DNA of 64,000 bases, taken from positions 62,001 to 126,000 of the forward strand of contig NZ_PDUD01000010.1 in assembly GCF_002646595.1 (NCBI RefSeq). Direction: 5' to 3'. Below are positions 9,551-18,156 of this stretch, piece after piece. The DNA is from Flavilitoribacter nigricans DSM 23189 = NBRC 102662 (GTDB lineage Bacteria > Bacteroidota > Bacteroidia > Chitinophagales > Saprospiraceae). The notes below the pieces were generated by a model, which worked only from the letters and a program-made list of their open reading frames with translations, was not told the origin of the DNA and searched no databases. The position numbers and the translations under genes were made by a program. The first letter of the stretch is position 1; each line of letters opens with the position of its first letter.

Positions 9551-12355
9551 GTGACTATTAGAAAATCACCTCACAGGCTACTCCCCTATGGATGGCCCAC
9601 AACTACCCTCATTGCATTTGCTTTCATTATGCTGATGGCCGCCTGCTCGGCCACACAGAGCGATCCGGACCCCGTGCAGCGGGTCATCAGCTCCATGTCG
9701 GATAGTTTTCCATTGATCGCTATGCCCGCGGATGCCGATCCGGAGAGCGAAGACTGGAAAGGTATTGATCTGGAACCGAAAGCACCGGTGCTGCCGCTTT
9801 ATCCCGCAGAGGAAGCTAAAAAATTCCTGCTTCCACCGGGTTATAAGATCGAACCGATCCTGACCGAACCCCAGATCGAACAGCCCGGTGCCATTGCTTT
9901 TGACGGTAACGGTCGGATGTATGTACTCGAACTCCGCACCTATATGCTTACCGCCGATTCGGACGGTACCCTTGATCCGGTCAGCCGCATCTCCCGCTGG
10001 GAGGATAAGGACCAGGACGGGGTTTACGAGACCGGTACGGCTTTTGTGGACAGCCTGATCTTCCCGCGCTTTGTCCTGCCCTACGGCAAAGATTGTGTAC
10101 TGACGATGGAGTCCGATGCCGACAACATCTACAAATACACCGATACCGATGGTGACGGCCGGGCCGACAAAAAAGAATTATTCACCACCAAATACGGGCG
10201 TTCGGGCAATGTGGAACACCAGCAGGCATTCCTCTACTGGGGTATGGACAACTGGCTCTACAGTACGGTCAATGCGTTCCGGGTACGGGAAAGCCCGGGC
10301 GGAGTGATCCGGGAAAAAACCGGATACAACCGGGCCCAGTGGGGCATCAGCCACGACGATGACGGCAAACTCTGGTTTATGGGCGGAGCCAGTGGCGTTC
10401 CTTCCCATTTCCAGTTTCCCATCCACTACGGCAATTTTGAAGTTGAAGATCAATATGCAGAAGGCTTCAGGGTGCCCTGGGGTGCCGCCGTGAAGATCGC
10501 CGATCTGCAGGAAGGCATGGACCGCGTCCGGCATCCGGACGGTTCGGTTAACCGGGTGACCGGAGCGGCCGGCAACGACATCTTCCGCGGCGATCGCCTT
10601 CCGGAGGATCTCAAAGGCCAGCTTTTCTACGGCGAACCGGTTGCCCGGATCGTGCGTCAGATCAATCCGGTGGTGGAAGAAGGCCTGACGACCCTGCATA
10701 ATGTTTACCAGGATGAAAAATCCGAATTTCTCCGTTCTTCCGATCCCTTATTCCGGCCCGTAGATATGGCCACAGCACCCGATGGTACCATGTACGTAGT
10801 CGATATGTACCACGGTATTATCCAGGAAGGACAGTGGGCGCAGAGGGGCAGTTATCTCCGCGCCAAGATCGAACAATACCAATTGGACAAAGTAGTTAGT
10901 CTGGGGCGGATCTGGCGGATCACCTACGACGGGATGGATCGCGATAAAACCAGGCCCAATATGCTGAACGAAACACCCGCTGAGCTGGTGAAACACCTGG
11001 AGCACCCCAATGGCTGGTGGCGGGACAAAGCCCAGCAACTGCTCGTACTCAGCCGGGATCAGTCGGTGGTACCGCAACTCGAAAAAATGGCCCGTGGCAG
11101 TCAAAACTTACTGGCCCGCTTCCACGCGCTCTGGAGCCTGGAAGGACTCGGTGCGCTGAGCGCGGACATCGTACGCGAGTTGATGCAGGATGCCAGCCCC
11201 CGGCTCCGTATTCAGGCCATGCGCGCCGGAGAAACCCTGTACAAAAAAGGAGACCGGTCGTTGGAAAAGGATTACCAGAAGATGATCCTGGATAAGCATA
11301 CCGATGTGGTCATTCAGGCTATGATGAGTGCCAACCTACTGGAACTTCCGGGACTGGAAAGCCAGATCAAGACCGCCATGGCGAACAACAAAGCGAAAGG
11401 TGTACAGACCATCGGTGATCAGATCCTTAATCCGCCCGTGGTCCGTGGTTTTGGCGTAGGTTCCGGTCAGGATCTCAGTGAGACCGAGATCGCCATGATG
11501 GAGAAAGGCAGTGAGATCTTTAATGAATTGTGTACCCAGTGCCACGGCTCTGACGGCACGGGTACGCCCATGGGCCAGGGCATGGTGATGGCTCCGCCCC
11601 TGACCGGCTCTTCCCGGGTACAATCGCATCCGGATTACGTGATCAAGGTATTGCTCCACGGCCTGACCGGAGCCATCGAAGGGAAAACTTACCCGGGGGC
11701 GATCATGGTTGGCATGCCGGAGCAAACGGACGAATGGATCGCCTCCATCGCTTCCTTTATCCGGCTGAACCTGACCAACGAAGCTTCTCTGGTTACCGCG
11801 GAAGAGGTCGCCAGGGTACGATCCGCCACGGCCGGCCAGGAAGGCCCCTACCAATACGATGCCCTGCTGGCCAGTGTGCCTCAGGTGCTGATCCCGCAGG
11901 AAGGATGGAAAGTGACCGCCAGTCACAGTGCTTCGGCCCGTATCGGCGGCACCGCTTCTCCCAAAAGTGCTTTTAACTTTGAAGGCTGGACGACCGGCGA
12001 GCAGCAAAAGGAAGGCATGTGGTTCCAGGTAGAGTTGCCCCAGGCCACTACCCTCACCGAGATCCATTTCACCGCTCCCCCCATCCGCCGGGGCTGGCGC
12101 CCGGGTTCCCCTCCGCCCATTCATACCTACCCCCGCGCTTACGAGATCCAGGTATCCATGGATGGTAAAAGCTGGAAACAGCCCGTTGCCTCCGGGCAGT
12201 GCGACGAGCCGGATAATATCATTGCTTTCCAACCGGTAAAAGCCAGATATCTCCGGATCACGCAGACCGGTAGTGTTGAGCAGGAGGAAGAAAAGGCCCC
12301 CTGGGCAATGAAGGAGTTGAAATTATTCGGACTGGCGGAGCCCGCTACGATGTAG
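9551..12355 (+). CDS. PVC-type membrane-bound dehydrogenase lipoprotein with HEAT region, cytochrome c and discoidin-like domains
   Basis: Exported lipoprotein of about 934 residues. The signal peptide ends MLMAAC, a lipobox. Residues about 75-480 form a six-bladed, PQQ/sorbosone-dehydrogenase-like propeller with typical phrases such as PGAIAFDGNGRMYVLELR, DTDGDGRADKKELF and RPVDMATAPDGTMYVVDMYHG. HEAT-like helices follow (about 490-620), then a cytochrome c domain with haem motif CTQCH at about 660-664 and a later Met ligand candidate. The last 140 residues resemble an F5/8-type C (discoidin) carbohydrate-binding domain. Family members are thought to oxidise sugars or alcohols and pass electrons to the haem. 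GTG 9551 is preferred since it opens into TIRKSPHRLL before the hydrophobic core; TTG 9491 is possible. It lies 123 bp after the kinase pair. Confidence 0.82.
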   Translation: MTIRKSPHRLLPYGWPTTTLIAFAFIMLMAACSATQSDPDPVQRVISSMSDSFPLIAMPADADPESEDWKGIDLEPKAPVLPLYPAEEAKKFLLPPGYKIEPILTEPQIEQPGAIAFDGNGRMYVLELRTYMLTADSDGTLDPVSRISRWEDKDQDGVYETGTAFVDSLIFPRFVLPYGKDCVLTMESDADNIYKYTDTDGDGRADKKELFTTKYGRSGNVEHQQAFLYWGMDNWLYSTVNAFRVRESPGGVIREKTGYNRAQWGISHDDDGKLWFMGGASGVPSHFQFPIHYGNFEVEDQYAEGFRVPWGAAVKIADLQEGMDRVRHPDGSVNRVTGAAGNDIFRGDRLPEDLKGQLFYGEPVARIVRQINPVVEEGLTTLHNVYQDEKSEFLRSSDPLFRPVDMATAPDGTMYVVDMYHGIIQEGQWAQRGSYLRAKIEQYQLDKVVSLGRIWRITYDGMDRDKTRPNMLNETPAELVKHLEHPNGWWRDKAQQLLVLSRDQSVVPQLEKMARGSQNLLARFHALWSLEGLGALSADIVRELMQDASPRLRIQAMRAGETLYKKGDRSLEKDYQKMILDKHTDVVIQAMMSANLLELPGLESQIKTAMANNKAKGVQTIGDQILNPPVVRGFGVGSGQDLSETEIAMMEKGSEIFNELCTQCHGSDGTGTPMGQGMVMAPPLTGSSRVQSHPDYVIKVLLHGLTGAIEGKTYPGAIMVGMPEQTDEWIASIASFIRLNLTNEASLVTAEEVARVRSATAGQEGPYQYDALLASVPQVLIPQEGWKVTASHSASARIGGTASPKSAFNFEGWTTGEQQKEGMWFQVELPQATTLTEIHFTAPPIRRGWRPGSPPPIHTYPRAYEIQVSMDGKSWKQPVASGQCDEPDNIIAFQPVKARYLRITQTGSVEQEEEKAPWAMKELKLFGLAEPATM

Positions 12356-12365
12356 GATTCCGTAG

Positions 12366-12566
12366 CTGACCGGCAACGCGGGTATCCGTTTACTGTATTT
12401 TTCACCGCGAAGGCGCTAAGCCGCAAAGATTAAGGACCCTACCTTTTGAAAGATTTGTGATCTTGCCGGAGGCAAAATCGCAAAAACTTAGCGGCTTGGC
12501 GTCTTCGCGGTTAATTCTTTATGTCCTATCGCGTTAAACATATATCAACGCGGAGTTGCCGGTCAG
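12366..12566. repeat. Nested inverted-repeat element at a convergent gene junction
   Basis: Outer perfect arms CTGACCGGCAAC (12366-12377) and GTTGCCGGTCAG (12555-12566) enclose inner arms of about 24 bp at 12403-12428 and 12488-12513 (CCGCGAAGGCGCTAAGCCGC against the complement of GCGGCTTGGCGTCTTCGCGG, two or three mismatches). Between them lies a small hairpin GATCTTGCC / GGCAAAATC. The right outer arm touches the stop codon of the minus-strand gene and the left arm starts 10 bp after the plus-strand stop. It may be a bidirectional terminator or a REP/MITE-like insertion. Confidence 0.7.
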
Positions 12567-13601
12567 TTATAGATCTCCGATCTTGATCGCCCGGAAATGG
12601 AGGTCATCCTTCCGGTAGACCAGGTTATCGTCAAAATCCGTCCGGTAACTGATCCAGATCGCTTCCGGGAAATCTTCCGCCCAGGGATTATTCGGATCGG
12701 GGAACTCGTAGTCCAGCGGAATAAACCGCCAGCTCTGGCCTCCGGGAAAATTTGTCGTGAGGTTCAGGATGATCCGGCGCAATAACAGCACATCCATTAC
12801 ACTGACGTGCCGGGAATTATCCACATCGGCCGCCAGATACTGCTCCGGATGGGAAAAGGGCGTCAATCCCAGGATGTGCTTTTGCATCCTTATCAGATCG
12901 GCCGTAGTTACGGATTGTAATATATCCGCGTCCGAACGGGGCGCCAGTGGAGTACCTGCGTGCGGTTCCCAGTATTCCGGCCGGAAAGGAATTTGTTGAA
13001 AATAGTAACGTCCTTCCCCATCGGTAATCAAACTAAGGTCGTTGATCTGAAAACGAAAAGCAGCCAACCCACTCGTTGTATCCCGCCAATCTACGATCCG
13101 GCCGGTGCCGGGCATATATTCCGATAACTGCTGGCATTCCGACAGATTGGCCAAAAAATCCGTGTAGGCTGTTTTTTCCTGCTCCGGATAACTCCAGCCA
13201 CCAAAGGAAAGCGAATCCCGTTCGTAAAATGCGTAAAAAACGCCGCAGGCGCTCCAGGCGTAGGTAGCTGCGTTGCCGCCATTCAGGGCCAGCAGGATCG
13301 TATCACTAAACATGCCGTACAGGACTTCTTCCAGACAGTTGGCGCCATCATGGCCCAGCACCAGGATCGTATCACCGGTAAGATCATTATTGATCCCCTC
13401 CACTACCCGATAGTGCGCATTGGGGCCACCGTCGGAGGAAATAAAGGACGCCAGGACCAATTGGTGGTCTTCGTTAATGGATTCACAAAAAGTATCCGGA
13501 GAAAAACTACAACTACAGGCAAAAACTGCGGAAAACGGAAGTGCTGAAAAGACACAGGTCCATAAGAACAGAGCTGTTCTTCGGGTAAAGAAGTTCATCA
13601 T
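12567..13601 (-). CDS. Exported protein with dockerin-like repeats, possibly 3'-truncated
   Basis: Secreted protein of 344 residues. The signal peptide (RRTALFLWTCVFSALPFSAVFA) is followed by a Cys-rich stretch CSCSFSP and a long region without a family I recognise. Residues about 225-275 hold two dockerin-type calcium-loop repeats: TTADLIRMQKHILGL and AADVDNSRHVSVMDVLLLRRIIL. The end, FRAIKIGDL, matches the segment FRTIKLGDLDG of the protease at 50364-52466, where a T9SS sorting domain follows. Here the protein stops at exactly that point and has no sorting domain. The stop codon touches an inverted-repeat element (12366-12566), suggesting the original 3' end was lost. It has its own promoter (13637-13668) and need not belong to the operon upstream. 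Confidence 0.7.
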   Translation of the reverse strand: MMNFFTRRTALFLWTCVFSALPFSAVFACSCSFSPDTFCESINEDHQLVLASFISSDGGPNAHYRVVEGINNDLTGDTILVLGHDGANCLEEVLYGMFSDTILLALNGGNAATYAWSACGVFYAFYERDSLSFGGWSYPEQEKTAYTDFLANLSECQQLSEYMPGTGRIVDWRDTTSGLAAFRFQINDLSLITDGEGRYYFQQIPFRPEYWEPHAGTPLAPRSDADILQSVTTADLIRMQKHILGLTPFSHPEQYLAADVDNSRHVSVMDVLLLRRIILNLTTNFPGGQSWRFIPLDYEFPDPNNPWAEDFPEAIWISYRTDFDDNLVYRKDDLHFRAIKIGDL

Positions 13602-13636
13602 AGGGCGCTAATTTGAGATTATAATTCAAGCTGCCA

Positions 13637-13668
13637 CAAAGATATCGTTTTGAAAAGTTAAAGGCAAG
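13637..13668 (-). promoter_or_regulatory. Promoter of the dockerin-like gene
   Basis: On the minus strand, TATCTTTG (13644-13637) matches TAnnTTTG and CTTG (13668-13665) is a one-mismatch -33 box with a 20-bp spacer. The predicted start is near 13630, giving a leader of about 30 nt before ATG 13601. Confidence 0.6.
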
Positions 13669-13678
13669 AACGGGAGGT

Positions 13679-14197
13679 TCAGGGCGTCTGGAAAAGCATG
13701 AGCTCCGCTTCATCGCCGGGTAGGCGGATCATCCTGGCAAAATTCAAACCGATCCGGTTCAGTAAATGGATGGAGCGGGTGTTGGTAGGCAAAGTAATAC
13801 CGAGTATCCGGGGGATCAGCAGCTCGGTTTTGGCGTGAGCAAGGGTCGCCGAAGCAATCTCAAAAGCATATCCCTTTCCGCTATATTCCGGCAATAAGGC
13901 AAAACCAATATCGGGATATTCCAGTCCGGCCCTTCGAATCAGCCCACAGCCCCCGATCGGCGTCCGGTCTTCTTTCAGGCTCACCACCGAAAAGCCGTAG
14001 CCATACTGGGCGTAGGCCGTCATGGGACCTTCCCGAATGTACTGTTCGGCGGCTTCCAGTTCCCGGATGCCTTTGTCGCCGATATACTGCAACCAGCCGG
14101 GGCTGTTCACCAGTTCGAGAATAAAGGTCCCGTGCTGCAGCGTAAAGCGTTCCAGGACCAGTCTTTCCGTTTCGAGAACCGTTTGTTCAACGTCCAT
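13679..14197 (-). CDS. GNAT-family N-acetyltransferase (RimJ/RimL-like)
   Basis: Cytoplasmic acetyl-CoA-dependent acetyltransferase of 172 residues. The N-terminal ETERLVLERFTLQHGTFILEL strand-helix is typical of the Acetyltransf_3 group, and PEYSGKGYAFEIASA carries the acetyl-CoA pyrophosphate loop (Q/RxxGxG/A type). TNTRSIHLLNRIGLNFA is the usual C-terminal Asn...GF region. Substrate unknown. It is the last gene of a compact minus-strand series and overlaps the PP-loop gene by 11 nt, which suggests translational coupling and perhaps acetylation of a product or intermediate made by its neighbours; that link is inference. Confidence 0.85.
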   Translation of the reverse strand: MDVEQTVLETERLVLERFTLQHGTFILELVNSPGWLQYIGDKGIRELEAAEQYIREGPMTAYAQYGYGFSVVSLKEDRTPIGGCGLIRRAGLEYPDIGFALLPEYSGKGYAFEIASATLAHAKTELLIPRILGITLPTNTRSIHLLNRIGLNFARMIRLPGDEAELMLFQTP

Positions 14198-15212
14198 AAA
14201 GTATTTTTTTCCAATTCATTGATCCGGATCTGACGATCACTTCCTTCAGCGATTGTTCCTTTTCCTTATACAGCAAATAATCCTCATTCGGGTAGTGCCG
14301 GTGAATAAACTCCTTGGCTATGAATTTATAAGACGGCCAGGCCCGGCGGATCTTTTGGTCCGGATTCGCTAAAGACCAGGCCTGAAAATCCGGCGCCCGG
14401 AAAAAGTGGATCAGATTATCCCCCAGTTCATACTTCCCGGGATCCAGGCCGTAGCGTAGGCGGAGGGATACATACTGCCACTTCAGGGAAAAATTCATCC
14501 ACCAGAGGTAGTCGTAATAAGTACGAATCGCTACCGGCGCCGCATCGACCTGCGGCTGCAGGTACCGGATCAGAGATTCCGAATGCTTAGTGGTACCCAA
14601 CTTGCGGGAGATATAGTAGAACAACACATCCGGGTACGGTCGGAACGCCTGACCGGTCTGCACCGCGTACTTGAGTTTATCACTACCGAACAACTGATCA
14701 CCATGCTCTCCGGTCACATTGATATCCTCCGGGCGGATGGCATCGTAGATATTGGTCTGCATCCGGGAATAGTCCAGCCGGCCATCAATTTCATCCCGGA
14801 AAAATCCCGGAAATTCGGTAATTGATTCTTTTGAAAGGAGAACGTGCAGCCGGTGCTTTTCCCCCAGTTCCCCAAGGCAGTTCCTGAGGGCGATCAGGGC
14901 CACGGTGGAATCGATCCCTCCCGACCACAATACGGTTATCCGCCGTCCGGTGGACTGGGCAACGATCGAGGCCGCTCTTTCCTCGCAGATCCGGTCAAAA
15001 GATTTTGTTCCCGTTTCCAGCGTGCCAATCGGATCAATTATCCGGAAAGGCAAACCACAGTCCAACATGCCCGTTCGGTCGATCAGGGTACAGGAAAAGA
15101 AGCGGCATGCCTGCAAATACAGCGGATGGGCCTTCCGACGGATACGCCAGTTACCCATCAGTTGTTTTTTGGAAAGAAATTCCAGTTGGTGATCAGGAAT
15201 TGATAAAGGCAT
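14187..15212 (-). CDS. Stand-alone PP-loop protein resembling the synthetase half of asparagine synthase
   Basis: ATP-pyrophosphatase-type protein of 341 residues. VLWSGGIDSTVAL at about 94-106 contains the SGGxDS PP-loop, and NVTGEHGDQLFGS at about 165-177 matches the second signature of asparagine synthase C-terminal domains. The first 90 residues are not the Ntn-glutaminase of AsnB, and there is no N-terminal Cys nucleophile, so it cannot generate ammonia from glutamine in the AsnB way. Related domains adenylate a carboxylate and form an amide, lactam or lasso ring. The gene overlaps its upstream unknown neighbour by 20 nt and the GNAT gene by 11 nt. A role in making a small amide product with the cupin protein is plausible inference; the substrate is unknown. 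Confidence 0.8.
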   Translation of the reverse strand: MPLSIPDHQLEFLSKKQLMGNWRIRRKAHPLYLQACRFFSCTLIDRTGMLDCGLPFRIIDPIGTLETGTKSFDRICEERAASIVAQSTGRRITVLWSGGIDSTVALIALRNCLGELGEKHRLHVLLSKESITEFPGFFRDEIDGRLDYSRMQTNIYDAIRPEDINVTGEHGDQLFGSDKLKYAVQTGQAFRPYPDVLFYYISRKLGTTKHSESLIRYLQPQVDAAPVAIRTYYDYLWWMNFSLKWQYVSLRLRYGLDPGKYELGDNLIHFFRAPDFQAWSLANPDQKIRRAWPSYKFIAKEFIHRHYPNEDYLLYKEKEQSLKEVIVRSGSMNWKKILYGR

Positions 15213-15588
15213 CTCGCGGCAGGCTTTCGCAAATTTGCAAATAATGATCCAGTTGCTCCTTTAATTGTTCCGGAGATCTGGATATGGATTTCAGGTCTTC
15301 GGTGAACAGGCCGGAAAAAGACAGGCTATGCTCCTTTTTAAGGATGCGGAGCAGGGGAAAGGTAGATCGGAAGATCCAGAACCCACTCGTCGCGGCAAAG
15401 ATCCGCCATTCTCTGCTGGTCGATTTCATCTTATAAGTCACCCGGTAGCTCACCAGTCGGCTTCCGCTTTCGTAGTTCACCATCTTTTGTCTCACCAGAA
15501 AATCCTTCCTTTTGGACCGGCACATTTCGTTAAAGGCACCAACAAAATTCTCAACTACCCTATCTAATCGATCATCCAGATCCATCAT
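15193..15588 (-). CDS. Uncharacterised 131-residue protein in the PP-loop operon
   Basis: No family recognised. The protein is soluble, basic and mixed alpha/beta, with no signal peptide. It has an N-terminal acidic helix (MDLDDRLDRVVENFVGAF), a central strand-rich part (SRLVSYRVTYKMKS, EWRIFAATSGFWIF) and a C-terminal helix with SPEQLKEQLDHYLQICES. It starts 1 nt after the cupin gene stop and overlaps the PP-loop gene by 20 nt, which strongly supports it as a real gene coupled to both. It could be a small carrier, a substrate or a subunit of the PP-loop protein; none of these can be shown from the sequence. Confidence 0.7.
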   Translation of the reverse strand: MMDLDDRLDRVVENFVGAFNEMCRSKRKDFLVRQKMVNYESGSRLVSYRVTYKMKSTSREWRIFAATSGFWIFRSTFPLLRILKKEHSLSFSGLFTEDLKSISRSPEQLKEQLDHYLQICESLPRDAFINS

Positions 15589-15589
15589 A

Positions 15590-16267
15590 TCAGATCACGA
15601 TTGTTCCGTTAAACATTGGATGGTTTCGCTCGCTGTGCCCTACCGAGGAAAATACATGCAGTGGAAGGGCCACCAGCGGTTCCGGACCCGGCGTTTCAAA
15701 ATGATGGGGACTCATCGGATCGAAAATACAAACGGTGCCCGGCCGTAGTTCCCGGGTAAAATTCTTTTCCTCCATGCCCACCACACTTATCCCCCGTCCC
15801 CGCAGGATCAGTACGACCCGAACCGTCGAGTGAATGTGGTGCTCCTGCTCTTTGCTGTATGGAGGGATGCGCAGATACTGCAAAGTCGGATCGCCCTGCC
15901 GCAATGGTGGAAATAATTGCTTGGTCGAACAACCGTTAACGTAGGGAAGCGTGGTCACTCCCGACAGTGATATGGAAGCCTCCGGATGCATATACCCCCT
16001 CACTACCGTAGCCAGATGTTTGGAGTGTATCCGGCAGGGACCTCTTTTTACCCGGGCCAGGTCCAGTTCGTCGCTGAAAAAATAGACACAATCGCCTGCC
16101 TCTACCCGAATCTCCTGCGGACCGATATAAGCCTTGAAGTAATAAAGCTGCTCAGGATCCGCTTCGTACACCTGAGCCTCCTTTACATCAAAATATCTAA
16201 CCCCAAACAGCTCGGTGGCGGAAATTGCCAGTTCTCCGTTCCGCTGCTCTTTTCCCAATTGATCCAA
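15590..16267 (-). CDS. Cupin-fold protein
   Basis: Soluble protein of about 225 residues with a C-terminal cupin beta-barrel. First motif: EHHIHSTVRVVLILRGRG; second: PGTVCIFDPMSPHHFETPG. Together they give His residues suited to bind a metal. The first 110 residues are a separate, strand-rich part with GDCVYFFSDELDLARV, possibly a degenerate second barrel. Cupins of this kind act as metal-dependent dioxygenases, isomerases or ligand-binding proteins. Start: an in-frame TAA lies 12 nt upstream of TTG 16267 and there is no early ATG, so TTG is used; a TTG three codons later is also possible. It lies 28 nt after the oxidoreductase gene and 1 nt before the 131-residue gene. Confidence 0.72.
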   Translation of the reverse strand: MDQLGKEQRNGELAISATELFGVRYFDVKEAQVYEADPEQLYYFKAYIGPQEIRVEAGDCVYFFSDELDLARVKRGPCRIHSKHLATVVRGYMHPEASISLSGVTTLPYVNGCSTKQLFPPLRQGDPTLQYLRIPPYSKEQEHHIHSTVRVVLILRGRGISVVGMEEKNFTRELRPGTVCIFDPMSPHHFETPGPEPLVALPLHVFSSVGHSERNHPMFNGTIVI

Positions 16268-16295
16268 GAGTAAATATTTTTAACTGATAAAATGT

Positions 16296-17351
16296 TTATT
16301 CCAACTGGTCCGAAAATGCCGGAGTGCGCAGTAACACCTTTCCCCTAACTTTGCCGCTTTCCAGGTACGCGTGCGCATCCCGGACGGCGTGAAAAGGAAA
16401 TATCCGGTCGATCACCGGTTCTAATTCCCCGGATCCGATCTGATCGAAGATCTGGGATAAGGTCCGGCGGTACCACCCGGGGTCTTTCACCGTTTCGGCC
16501 GGCGTGCCGCACATGGTGACCCGTTTTCCGTTCGGCACTAAATTTAAGCCAATATAATGGAATATCCCCTTGATCATTTCCCAATATCCTCCATAATTAT
16601 TTCCCGAAAGACCGTAACTGACCACTACGCCTCCCCGTTTGACGGCCGCAACGGATCGCCGGAGATTACGCCCCCCGATGGCATCGAATGCAGCGGCTAC
16701 TCCGGCAGCTTCTTGCTGTCTGATCACCTTGACAAAATCCTCCAGCCGGTAATCGATCGGAAATACGTCCAATTCCTGCAGCAGATCGTGCTTGGCCGCG
16801 GAGGCTGTACCGTACATTTTCAACCCTCGCTGCCGGCCGATCTGGGCCAGCGCAGTGCCTACGCCTCCGGAAGCGCCGTGGATCAGGATGCTGTCTCCAG
16901 TTTTAATGCTAGACTTGCGGTCCAGGATACAAAGTGCCGTCAGATAATTCAGGATGGCCGCGGCACCTTTGACGGGATCCACTCCTGCCGGTAATTTTAC
17001 GAGGCGTGATTCGGGGATCTCCAACAGGCTTTGGTAGGCTCCCAGGCGGGGTAAAAGCGCCGCTACCGTTTCTCCGACGGCAAATTCACTGGATGCCGGC
17101 GCTTTGATCACCCGGCCAATACACTCGTAACCCGGAGAAAAAGGACGACGGGGAGCCAGAAAATAACCGCCCCGTTGGGCCATGACGTCGACGTAGCCTA
17201 CCCCTATCAGCCAGGTTTCGATCAGCACGCCCTCTTCTTGGTTTGGGCTAAAAATCTCCGGTTCAATCTGTAGTACATCGGGGGCACCGAATTCCCTTAC
17301 CACAATTTTTTCTATCGTACGGGTGCCGGTTCTTGATTTGAGCTGCATCAT
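16296..17351 (-). CDS. Medium-chain dehydrogenase/reductase, quinone-oxidoreductase-like
   Basis: NAD(P)H-dependent oxidoreductase of 351 residues. The GroES-like N-terminal domain shows FGAPDVLQIE and GYVDVMAQRGGYF and lacks the structural zinc Cys cluster of true alcohol dehydrogenases. The Rossmann half has ILIHGASGGVGTALAQIG (about 155-172), the cofactor-binding loop of quinone/enone reductases, followed by FDAIGGRNLRRSVAAVKRGG. Such enzymes reduce quinones or activated double bonds; the substrate here is unknown. It is 15 nt downstream of the AraC gene and 28 nt upstream of the cupin gene on the same strand. Confidence 0.85.
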   Translation of the reverse strand: MMQLKSRTGTRTIEKIVVREFGAPDVLQIEPEIFSPNQEEGVLIETWLIGVGYVDVMAQRGGYFLAPRRPFSPGYECIGRVIKAPASSEFAVGETVAALLPRLGAYQSLLEIPESRLVKLPAGVDPVKGAAAILNYLTALCILDRKSSIKTGDSILIHGASGGVGTALAQIGRQRGLKMYGTASAAKHDLLQELDVFPIDYRLEDFVKVIRQQEAAGVAAAFDAIGGRNLRRSVAAVKRGGVVVSYGLSGNNYGGYWEMIKGIFHYIGLNLVPNGKRVTMCGTPAETVKDPGWYRRTLSQIFDQIGSGELEPVIDRIFPFHAVRDAHAYLESGKVRGKVLLRTPAFSDQLE

Positions 17352-17366
17352 CTTTTTTCTACAAAG

Positions 17367-18149
17367 CTATGCCTGCTCCAGTACCGATACTTGTATGAAT
17401 TTGCTATTCTTCACGATCTCGGCGGGATTGATCCCCAGTTGTCGGACGAAGGTCCGGCTCATGTGCGAGGAGTCGAAAAAACCGGCATCGTGAGCCGCCC
17501 GGGTCAGGCTTTCTCCGGCCAGGATCATCTCCAGCGCTTTGGTAAGCCGCACCCAAAGGATATAATTCCGGATAGGTAAACCCATTTCCTGTTTGAAAAG
17601 ATGCAGCAGCCGGCTTTCGCTCAGGAAGACCAACTCGCAAAGGGTGCTGGAAGTGATCCGCTGATCCAAATGTTCCTTGATGTAATGCTTAACCGTTTCG
17701 ATCCGCTCCTCTTTTTCCGCATGCACCGGCGGTACCCCATCCGGTTGGAAGAATGCCAGGCAGTAGTGATACAGCTCGTGGTATGCTTCCGACCGGATCA
17801 GTTCTTCCACCCGTTCGAAATCAAAATAATCTAGCGCTGTTTCCGTAAATTGTAGTTGATCCCGGTCCGCCAGATCGTTCTGTATGAGGAACGCTCCCAG
17901 TTCGGATTCGGGATCGATACTGAGCGAAAATATCTTTTGCTCCGCGGCATCGCATTCGTGCGTTACATTCGGCGCGACCAGTAAGGACCGACAGCTTTGC
18001 CAGGAACCGTCCGGAGCTTTTTTCAGGAAGGGCTTCTCGGTCCCGATGATCAACTGGATGACCGGATGGTGGTGTCGGGCGATCTCTTTCGGCATGGCCC
18101 CGTAAAACAGCACCATATCCGGCCAGAGTACGTATTGATTTCGCATCAT
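17367..18149 (-). CDS. AraC-family transcriptional regulator with cupin sensor domain
   Basis: Regulator of 260 residues. The N-terminal half has a cupin-like ligand pocket (ARHHHPVIQLIIG near 23-35). The C-terminal hundred residues form the double helix-turn-helix of AraC proteins, with LCELVFLSESRLLHLFKQEMG and the conserved AHDAGFFDSSHMSRTFVRQLGINPAEI. Because it is the second gene of the compact minus-strand series (8 nt after the aldolase and 15 nt before the oxidoreductase), it probably controls that operon and hence itself. The inducer is unknown but may be an aldol or oxo-acid handled by the flanking enzymes. Confidence 0.88.
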   Translation of the reverse strand: MMRNQYVLWPDMVLFYGAMPKEIARHHHPVIQLIIGTEKPFLKKAPDGSWQSCRSLLVAPNVTHECDAAEQKIFSLSIDPESELGAFLIQNDLADRDQLQFTETALDYFDFERVEELIRSEAYHELYHYCLAFFQPDGVPPVHAEKEERIETVKHYIKEHLDQRITSSTLCELVFLSESRLLHLFKQEMGLPIRNYILWVRLTKALEMILAGESLTRAAHDAGFFDSSHMSRTFVRQLGINPAEIVKNSKFIQVSVLEQA

Positions 18150-18156
18150 CCTGGAA

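Noticed and set aside
14187-15212. Lasso-peptide or other RiPP cluster
   Set aside because: No B1/B2-type protease, precursor with a leader, or ABC exporter next to the PP-loop gene; the AsnB-like domain alone is not enough.
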